DNA of 18,481 bases from Burkholderiales bacterium (GTDB lineage: Bacteria > Pseudomonadota > Gammaproteobacteria > Burkholderiales > SG8-39), in assembly GCA_025929745.1 (NCBI GenBank), contig JAICPQ010000012.1, positions 1-18,481 on the forward strand, given 5' to 3'. A model generated the notes under the pieces. The model worked only from the letters and a program-made list of their open reading frames with translations. It had not been told where the DNA came from and made no database searches. Of the stretch, positions 13,426 through 18,481 are shown piece after piece (positions within the stretch are counted from its first letter, which is position 1; each line of letters starts with the position of its first letter). A program made the translations under genes and the position numbers.

Positions 13426-15576
13426 GTGGTGCCAAAGGGGATGTGGGTGCTGCTGGCCGCAGCTGGGCTGTGCACAGAGCTCGCGCTCGCCCAGTCGCCG
13501 AAGTTTTCCTATCCGCCCGCGCGCAAAGCCGAGCTCACGGAAGAGCTGTTCGGCGTCAAGGTGTCCGATCCTTACCGCTGGATGGAGGAATCCGGCTCGG
13601 CGGAGCTAAACGACTGGCTGGCAGCGCAGGGCCGCCTTACGTCTGGTTACCTAGGCGAGTTGCCGCTGCGCGCGCACTTCCAGAAGCGCATCACCGAGCT
13701 GTGGAACTACTCGAAGACATCCATCCCGGTCGTCGAGGGCGGGCGCCTGTTCTATCGCCGCAACGAGGGTCTCCAGCACCAGAGCGCGATCTACATGCGC
13801 GAAGGGTTCGACGGGCGGCGCCAGCTGGTACTCGATCCCAACGCGATGTTCCCCGACGGCGCGACGGCGCTAGCCGACTTCCGTCCGTCGCCCGACGGCC
13901 GGCTCATCGCCTATGCGCTCGCCGAAGGCGGCGCCGACTGGCGCACGATCCGCGTGCGCGATATCGCGAACGGCCGCGAGCTGCCCGATGAAGTGAAGTG
14001 GGTACGGTTCTCGTGGCTATCGTGGACCCGGGATAACAAGGGCTTCTTCTACTCCCGGTTCCCCGAGCCGCCGAAAGGCCAGATGCTGCACGCCGCGCTG
14101 GGCGGCCAGGCCGTCTATTACCACCGCCTGGGAACGCCGCAGTCGGAGGACGCGCTGATCATCGAGCGTCCCGATCTCAGCCGCGGCCTGCTCGCCGCCT
14201 GGGTGCCGAGGCAGGGGCGCTATCTGCTCATCCGCCTGGCGGAAGGCGCGGGAACGGTAAACCGCCTCTATTACGTCGACATGGGCGATCCGGAGCGGCC
14301 GGACGTCAAGGCGCCGGTGAAGCCTCTCGTCGAGGACGACGGCGCGGAATACACCGCGCTCGGACACTTCGGCTCGACCCTTTACGTGAAGACCGACGAG
14401 AACGCTCCCAACCACAAGATCATCTCGATCGACCTGAATAACCCGCGGCGCGAGACATGGAAGACGGTAATTCCCGAGGCGAAGGATGCGATGCGCATCG
14501 CCAGCTTGTTTACCGGGCAGATCGTCGTCGAGTACCTCTCGGATGTGCAGAGCCGCCTCGCCGTTTTTGACGCTGCGGGTCAGCCGCAGGGCGAGATTCC
14601 GCTGCCGGACGCGGGCTCGGTGACCGCAGTGGGCGGCCAGCGCTCGGGACGGATCTTCTTCGAGTTCTCTTCTCCCCTCTATCAGCCGACAGTGTTCCGC
14701 TACAACCCGCGGGACGGCAAGGTAACTGCGTTCGAAGCGGCGAGCGTGCCGATTGACGTGAGCAAGTACGAAACGCGACGCCTGTTCGCCGTCTCGAAGG
14801 ACGGTACGCGGGTGCCTTTCTTCGTCACGGCGCGCAAGGATCTCAAGCTGGACGGGACGAACCCAACCCTGCTCCATGCGTACGGCGGCTTTTCGATCAG
14901 CCTTCTTCCGGTCTACCGTCCGCAGGTGGTGGCCTGGCTCGAGCTCGGCGGCATTTGGGTCAGCGCCAACATTCGCGGCGGCGGTGAGTACGGCCGCGAG
15001 TGGCATCGCGCCGCCCGCGTCGAGAAAAGGCAGAACGCGTTCGACGACTTCATCGCGGTCGCCGAGCACCTGGTGAAAGAGAAGTACACCTCGCCGGCCA
15101 AGCTCGCCATCTGGGGAAGGTCGAACGGCGGGCTCTTGGTGAGCGTGGTCTCGCAGCAGCGGCCGGAGCTCTACGCCGCGGTGGTTTCCGGCGTGCCGGT
15201 CACCGACATGCTGCGCTTCGATCGCTTCACCGGCGGCCGCGCCTGGATCCACGAATACGGCTCGCCGCGCAATCCCGCGCAGTTCCAGAACCTGGCGCGT
15301 TACTCGCCGCTTCACAACGTCAAGCCCGGTACCTGCTATCCCGCGACACTCGTGACGACGGCCGAATTCGACGACCGCGTCGTGCCGAACCACGCCTATA
15401 AGTTCGCCGCCGCGGTTCAGGCCGCGCAGCCCTGCCCTCGTCCGGTGCTGCTGCGCTACGAGCAAAAGGCGTCGCACGGCTACACGCCGACCCAGCGGTG
15501 GATCGCAGAGCTCGCCGACGTCTGGGCCTTCGCCGCCGAGCACACCGGCATGCGGCGGCCCGCGCTAGCGCACTAG
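13426..15576 (+). CDS. Secreted prolyl oligopeptidase (S9A family serine peptidase)
   Basis: A 716-residue periplasmic peptidase that cleaves short peptides after proline. The signal peptide (MWVLLAAAGLCTELALA) is followed by the family N-terminus DPYRWMEE (48-55), a beta-propeller domain (about 80-450) that filters substrate size, and an alpha/beta-hydrolase domain (about 455-710). Catalytic residues: S566 in GRSNGG, D649 in FDDRVVP and H684 in ASHGYTP. The nucleophile motif has Arg where the family usually has Gly (GGSNGG), and the histidine loop lacks the common GAGHG form, so specificity may differ from the standard enzyme. R651 and the strand ending in HAYGGF (484-489) are canonical. The start is GTG 13426 or 13429. 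ATG 13441 also opens the signal peptide, but AAAGGGG abuts it with no spacing. The gene stands alone between divergent and convergent neighbours. Confidence 0.94.
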   Translation: MVPKGMWVLLAAAGLCTELALAQSPKFSYPPARKAELTEELFGVKVSDPYRWMEESGSAELNDWLAAQGRLTSGYLGELPLRAHFQKRITELWNYSKTSIPVVEGGRLFYRRNEGLQHQSAIYMREGFDGRRQLVLDPNAMFPDGATALADFRPSPDGRLIAYALAEGGADWRTIRVRDIANGRELPDEVKWVRFSWLSWTRDNKGFFYSRFPEPPKGQMLHAALGGQAVYYHRLGTPQSEDALIIERPDLSRGLLAAWVPRQGRYLLIRLAEGAGTVNRLYYVDMGDPERPDVKAPVKPLVEDDGAEYTALGHFGSTLYVKTDENAPNHKIISIDLNNPRRETWKTVIPEAKDAMRIASLFTGQIVVEYLSDVQSRLAVFDAAGQPQGEIPLPDAGSVTAVGGQRSGRIFFEFSSPLYQPTVFRYNPRDGKVTAFEAASVPIDVSKYETRRLFAVSKDGTRVPFFVTARKDLKLDGTNPTLLHAYGGFSISLLPVYRPQVVAWLELGGIWVSANIRGGGEYGREWHRAARVEKRQNAFDDFIAVAEHLVKEKYTSPAKLAIWGRSNGGLLVSVVSQQRPELYAAVVSGVPVTDMLRFDRFTGGRAWIHEYGSPRNPAQFQNLARYSPLHNVKPGTCYPATLVTTAEFDDRVVPNHAYKFAAAVQAAQPCPRPVLLRYEQKASHGYTPTQRWIAELADVWAFAAEHTGMRRPALAH

Positions 15577-15598
15577 CTGCGGCAAGGGTTGTCCTGCG

Positions 15599-15949
15599 TT
15601 ACTCGTGCTGCAGAATGTTGATCAATTTTCCGAATGGATCGCGCACAAAAAATCTACGCACTCCCCACGGCTCACTCGCCGGGCCGTATTCGATCGCGAT
15701 TCCCGCCTCGCGCACCCTCGTCAGAGCGTCGTCAAGATCGTCGACTTCAATCGACATCTCCGGGACAGCTGTGCCAGAACCGCCTTCTGACATCACGCTA
15801 ACCTGAATCGTCATCTTTGCGTTCGAACCGTAGGTCCGTATCCAGCCAAGATCCATAAGCACCTTGAGCCCGAGAATGTTCTTATAGAAAGCGGTTGCCT
15901 TCTCTATGTCCGCACTCGCGACATTTGAGACGATGCGCTTGACCTTCAT
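15599..15949 (-). CDS. VOC-superfamily (glyoxalase/bleomycin-resistance-like) protein
   Basis: The 116-residue product has two beta-alpha-beta-beta-beta modules typical of the vicinal oxygen chelate superfamily: KVKRIVSNVASADIEKATAF (2-21) followed by YKNILGLKV, and MSIEVDDLDDALTRVREAGI (65-84) followed by WGVRRFFVRDPFGKLINILQ (95-114). Members are metal-dependent lyases, dioxygenases or antibiotic-binding proteins. The first metal-ligand position of module 1 lacks a histidine, so metal binding is uncertain and a ligand-binding or resistance-type role is possible. It is 29 bp downstream of the MTHFR-like gene on the same strand and could be read through from it, though no SD sequence stands out before ATG 15949. 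It converges on the prolyl oligopeptidase gene with 22 bp between stops. Confidence 0.85.
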   Translation of the reverse strand: MKVKRIVSNVASADIEKATAFYKNILGLKVLMDLGWIRTYGSNAKMTIQVSVMSEGGSGTAVPEMSIEVDDLDDALTRVREAGIAIEYGPASEPWGVRRFFVRDPFGKLINILQHE

Positions 15950-15978
15950 CGATGCGACCGCCGAGTCAGCGGGTCAAC

Positions 15979-16851
15979 TCAGATGTGCTCGCGGATCCAG
16001 GCGGCGGTTTTGGCGGCGCCGCCGAAGCTGTAGAGGTGCACCCCGACCAGGTTGCTCTGCTCGCGCTGCAGGCTGTAGCGCGCGAGTGCGACGAGCTGGT
16101 CCTTCGGATCGGAGTTGGTGACGAGCCGCGCGATACCGGTGCCGAGCGTCTTCAGTGCGCGCAGCGAGACGCTGACGCCGCAGCGCTGCGCGTAGCGCGC
16201 CAGCGCGGCCGGGTCGGTGGGGCCAGCGACGCCGGCGTAGACCGAAACTTCGGAAGCGGTGCGCGCGAGGCCGGCGCAGTATTCGACCACGCGGTGCGGC
16301 GCGAACGAGAACTGCGTGACGACGTAGATGCCGAGGCCCTGGTCGCGCGCGAGGCGGCGCTTTTCTTCGAACGCCTCGATGAGCGCGGTGGCTGAGATGC
16401 GCGGATGGCCTTCCGGGTATCCGGCGACGCCGATCTCGCGGATGCCGGAGTCCCGAAGCATTCCCGAGCGCAGGATCTGCAGGCTGTCGCTAAAGGGACC
16501 TTTCGGCTTGTCTTCGTCGCCGCCAAGCAGGAGCACTCGGTGAACCCCATGGCGCGCGACCGCCTCTTTGAGGAAGGAGCGGAACTCCGCTTCGTTGAGG
16601 ATGCGGCGGGCGGAGACGTGCGGCACGGGATCGAGGCCGGCGGCGCGCAACGCCGCGATCGCTTCGAGCGTGCGCGAAAGCGGCAAGCCGGGAAGCGACG
16701 GGATATACACGCACGTATTCGTCGGTAGCTGGCTCGAAACTTCGCCCGCGCGGTGGAGCTCGCGCGGCGAAATCTCGAGCGAGCCCGCGACGAGCAGTTC
16801 GGAGATGCGCGCCTGCACGCCCTGCTCAGTCGCGCTTGCGGGAAACGACAT
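15979..16851 (-). CDS. Methylenetetrahydrofolate reductase-like FAD enzyme, divergent
   Basis: The 290-residue product is a TIM-barrel protein related to MetF, which reduces 5,10-methylene-THF to 5-methyl-THF using FAD. Recognisable sites: SLEISP (24-29, Glu26 matching the catalytic Glu of the FEFFPP motif), PHVSARR (77-83), LLLGGDEDKP (107-116, D112 matching the conserved Asp of the RGD-like loop), GVAGYPEGHP (141-150) and VTQFSF (178-183, Gln180 at the conserved Gln). YPEGHP and TQFSF are strong family marks. The LGGDEDKPKGPF insert and altered N-terminal motif set it apart from housekeeping MetF, so a different folate or C1 acceptor is possible. ATG 16851 overlaps the methyltransferase gene by 26 bp, so expression is coupled. 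A longer upstream frame is only a shadow of that gene. Confidence 0.88.
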   Translation of the reverse strand: MSFPASATEQGVQARISELLVAGSLEISPRELHRAGEVSSQLPTNTCVYIPSLPGLPLSRTLEAIAALRAAGLDPVPHVSARRILNEAEFRSFLKEAVARHGVHRVLLLGGDEDKPKGPFSDSLQILRSGMLRDSGIREIGVAGYPEGHPRISATALIEAFEEKRRLARDQGLGIYVVTQFSFAPHRVVEYCAGLARTASEVSVYAGVAGPTDPAALARYAQRCGVSVSLRALKTLGTGIARLVTNSDPKDQLVALARYSLQREQSNLVGVHLYSFGGAAKTAAWIREHI

Positions 16852-18229
16852 AGGACTCGTCGAGAAACCAGAGGCTGCCATGTTTTTGCAAGACCTCGCG
16901 CGTAGCGTCCAGGTAGCGGGTGTCGCGCAGGACTTCGGAGAGCCGCACGTCGTCCATCTGCGCGACATAGATGGCGGCGTTCCACGCGGCGAACAGCGTC
17001 GAGGTGCCGATGCTCGCCGAGATCTCGGTGGGCAGCGTGTGCATCTCGTAGCGGAAAAGGGCGCGCGCGTCGGCGTAGGCGTTGAAGTTGTAGTGCCGCG
17101 CCTCCTTGCCGAGCTGGCTCTTGGTGGCTCGCAGGATGTCGTGGCGCGTCTGCGTGTACGGGTTCTCACCCGGCCAGACTTTCTGAATGATCTCCAGCCC
17201 CGGGTCGTCGCCGTGCGAGTGGATGCCGAGCAGCCTGCCGCCCTTGCCAAGCGCGCGCACCAGCGGCGCGACCACCTTCTCGGCCTTGAACTCGAGCGGC
17301 GCGCGCAGGCGATAGGGCTGCGAGGCGATCACCATGTCGTAATCCGCCTTGCCCTGCCCGCGCTCCGGGATTACCTCGTCCAGCATGAAGCGATAGTCGT
17401 CGCGGTAGATGACGAGCGCTACCGGGTGGTCGTAGATCGGATTGCCCGTCTTCGGGCTGTGGCGCGCCTGCCAGTTCTTCGCGAGGAAGGGCTCGAGCGC
17501 GGTAATCTGTTCGGAAAAGTCGTGCGACGTAGTGCCGGTGAGCGCGACTTCGTGCCAGACCATGGAGGTCGCCGCCGGCACCGTGCGCGGCGTGAGCCAC
17601 GGCGCTTCCGTGTAATACATGTTCGTGACGACGAGCACGGTGGCCGGGTGCTCGTAGAAGCGATCCGGCATTTTGCGCAGGCTGAGGCGCACGTCCTCGA
17701 GACTGATTTCCTTACCGACGATGTAGAACGGCACGGTAGGAAAACGCCGGTGCATCTCGCGCATGACCCGTGCGAGCACCGTGCCGTCGCCCATGCCGGC
17801 GTCGAAAAGGCGCACCGACGGTGGTCGCGGATGGATGTGGCCGAGCTCGAGTCCCACACGCTTCGCGACTACGTCCTTCTCGCTGCACGTGTTCACGAAG
17901 AGCAGGTACTTCTGACGGTTATCGAAGAAGCGAAAGTTCTTTTCGGGCGGCGCGTCGCGGCTCTGTAGCGCGACCGCCTGCACGGCACCCGGGCGGATCA
18001 AGGGCAGCAACTCCCGCGGCGCGTCCCCTGCGCCAGGCGCGCCATGCTTCACCATGAACTGGTTGACCCGGTCCAGGGTCTCAGGAGTGACCCGGGCACC
18101 GTCGCGCAGGCGCGCGACGAACTTGCCGTCATTGACGGCGCGCCGGCCGAAGGTGGACTCCGCCATGCCGGTGCGTCGGCAGAATTCCGAGATGCTTCCT
18201 AACAGGCTTCCGCCTGCGGCGATGTCCAT
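16826..18229 (-). CDS. SAM-dependent methyltransferase-like protein with N-terminal helix-turn-helix-like segment
   Basis: A 467-residue protein with two parts. Residues about 10-59 (ISEFCRRTGMAESTFGRRAV and following, ending ETLDRVNQFM) look like a compact lambda-repressor/XRE-type HTH of a kind seen as a small N-terminal module in proteobacteria. The remainder contains the class I SAM motif FDAGMGDG (142-149), an acidic strand end FYIVGKEIS and, much later, YDMVIASQPYRL and LGKGGRLLGIHSHG. The wide spacing implies an inserted subdomain. I do not recognise a characterised family or substrate. The start is ATG 18229, preceded by GGAGG at good spacing; ATG 18262 has no SD sequence and lies inside an inverted-repeat region. 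The gene overlaps the MTHFR-like gene and is divergent from the PLP enzyme gene. The HTH could make it autoregulatory or target it to nucleic acid, which is inference. Confidence 0.82.
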   Translation of the reverse strand: MDIAAGGSLLGSISEFCRRTGMAESTFGRRAVNDGKFVARLRDGARVTPETLDRVNQFMVKHGAPGAGDAPRELLPLIRPGAVQAVALQSRDAPPEKNFRFFDNRQKYLLFVNTCSEKDVVAKRVGLELGHIHPRPPSVRLFDAGMGDGTVLARVMREMHRRFPTVPFYIVGKEISLEDVRLSLRKMPDRFYEHPATVLVVTNMYYTEAPWLTPRTVPAATSMVWHEVALTGTTSHDFSEQITALEPFLAKNWQARHSPKTGNPIYDHPVALVIYRDDYRFMLDEVIPERGQGKADYDMVIASQPYRLRAPLEFKAEKVVAPLVRALGKGGRLLGIHSHGDDPGLEIIQKVWPGENPYTQTRHDILRATKSQLGKEARHYNFNAYADARALFRYEMHTLPTEISASIGTSTLFAAWNAAIYVAQMDDVRLSEVLRDTRYLDATREVLQKHGSLWFLDESYVVSRKRD

Positions 18230-18242
18230 TGCTCCTCCGCTG

Positions 18243-18306
18243 TCTATAGTGGGCAACGCCATGGTGGGACAGCAACCACACGCTCTTATGGGATACGTCC
18301 CACCAT
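18243..18306. promoter_or_regulatory. Divergent control region with 10-bp inverted repeat and nested hairpins
   Basis: Perfect 10-bp arms ATGGTGGGAC (18261-18270) and GTCCCACCAT (18297-18306) flank a 26-bp spacer. The second arm also pairs locally: TGGGA (18289-18293), loop TACG, TCCCA (18298-18302), so two structures compete. A third TGGG occurs in TATAGTGGGC (18245-18254). The arms occupy most of the 78 bp between the divergent start codons. They may be operator half-sites for the HTH of the methyltransferase or an RNA switch in its leader. No SD sequence precedes ATG 18308. Confidence 0.5.
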
Positions 18307-18307
18307 T

Positions 18308-18481
18308 ATGAATCAGATACTTGACTTGATAGGCGAGACGCCGCTCGTGGAGGTGCGCCGGTTGGCCGTCGGCCGCTGCCGACTCTTCCTCAAGCTCGAG
18401 AACCAGAATCCCGGCGGTTCGATCAAGGACCGTGTCGCGCTCGCCATGATCGAAGCGGCCGAGCGCGACGGGAAAGTCCGG
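18308..18481 (+). CDS. PLP-dependent cystathionine beta-synthase/cysteine synthase family, N-terminal fragment
   Basis: The 58 visible residues are the start of a fold-type II PLP enzyme: LIGETPLVEV (7-16), LFLKLENQNPGGSIKDRVAL (26-45) with the PLP Schiff-base lysine at K40, then MIEAAERDGKV. The GGSIKDR and MIEAAERDG wording is closer to cystathionine beta-synthase (GGSVKDR, MIEDAERDG in the human enzyme) than to CysK, whose loop is typically NPS-x-S-VK. CysM-like O-acetylserine sulfhydrylase (NPAGSVKDR) is the main alternative. CBS condenses homocysteine with serine; its position divergent from a methyltransferase and a folate-reductase-like gene fits disposal of homocysteine made from S-adenosylhomocysteine. 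The remaining residues lie beyond the right edge, so the presence of C-terminal CBS regulatory domains cannot be judged. Confidence 0.88.
   Translation, partial: MNQILDLIGETPLVEVRRLAVGRCRLFLKLENQNPGGSIKDRVALAMIEAAERDGKVR

Noticed and set aside
14017..15543. Minus-strand frame of 508 codons
   Set aside because: A shadow of the prolyl oligopeptidase gene, with Arg/Val/Gly-rich low-information sequence.
16568..17968. Plus-strand frame of 466 codons
   Set aside because: A shadow of the methyltransferase and MTHFR-like genes, with the typical Arg/Val/His-rich antisense composition.
18230..18262. Upstream ATG start of the methyltransferase at 18262
   Set aside because: It has no SD sequence, while ATG 18229 has GGAGG at ideal spacing; the extra 11 residues fall in the inverted-repeat control region.
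18230..18307. S-adenosylhomocysteine or SAM riboswitch
   Set aside because: The gene context invites it, but I could not match the conserved cores of the SAH or SAM classes I know; only simple hairpins are visible. A covariance-model search would settle it.

Overview
The window looks like chromosomal DNA of a high-GC betaproteobacterium, probably Burkholderiales or a relative. Evidence: strongly GC-biased third codon positions, long antisense open frames opposite real genes, and two periplasmic Bug/TctC-type solute receptors, a family greatly expanded in Burkholderiales. I see no rRNA, tRNA, CRISPR array, transposase, integrase or phage gene. The lineage is an inference from gene content, not from a marker gene.

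Layout. (1) 1-1367, minus strand: a tightly overlapping operon of a MarR-type regulator, a small cupin and an HpaB-type flavin-dependent phenol hydroxylase that runs off the left edge. It is divergent from a short conserved-looking hypothetical gene (1415-1651) that overlaps a 46-codon candidate gene (1632-1772). (2) 1856-6538, minus: one 1,560-residue sensor with receiver, PAS, GAF, PAS, PAS, GAF, PAS, GAF, GGDEF and EAL domains, able in principle to make and degrade cyclic di-GMP. A perfect 15-bp palindrome lies in its upstream region. (3) 6660-9738, minus: three genes coupled by 4-bp overlaps, encoding a six-repeat LVIVD beta-propeller protein, a CobW/G3E GTPase and a Bug receptor. (4) 9762-12282, plus: a second Bug receptor, an alpha/beta hydrolase that seems to start at CTG, and a short-chain dehydrogenase whose Shine-Dalgarno (SD) sequence lies in a hairpin. 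(5) 12332-13371, minus: a small secreted protein and a proline-rich lipoprotein with a TonB/TolA-like C-terminal domain. (6) 13426-15576, plus: a secreted S9A prolyl oligopeptidase. (7) 15599-18229, minus: an SAM-dependent methyltransferase with an N-terminal helix-turn-helix-like segment, overlapping a methylenetetrahydrofolate-reductase-like gene, then a VOC protein. It is divergent from a PLP enzyme of the cystathionine beta-synthase/cysteine synthase family that is cut by the right edge.

How the parts may work together (inference). Region 1 looks like a regulated aromatic-ring hydroxylation module. Region 3 pairs a histidine-rich propeller with a metallochaperone GTPase and a carboxylate receptor, which suggests a metal-dependent protein tied to uptake of an organic acid. 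Region 4 could process a related compound by hydrolysis and oxidation. Region 7 gathers methyl transfer, folate one-carbon reduction and homocysteine/cysteine chemistry around one short divergent control region containing inverted repeats. It is the most unusual part of the window.

Several genes (9762, 13371, 13426, and 1367 less clearly) have -10-like hexamers only a few bases before their start codons and little or no SD sequence, so leaderless transcription may be common here.
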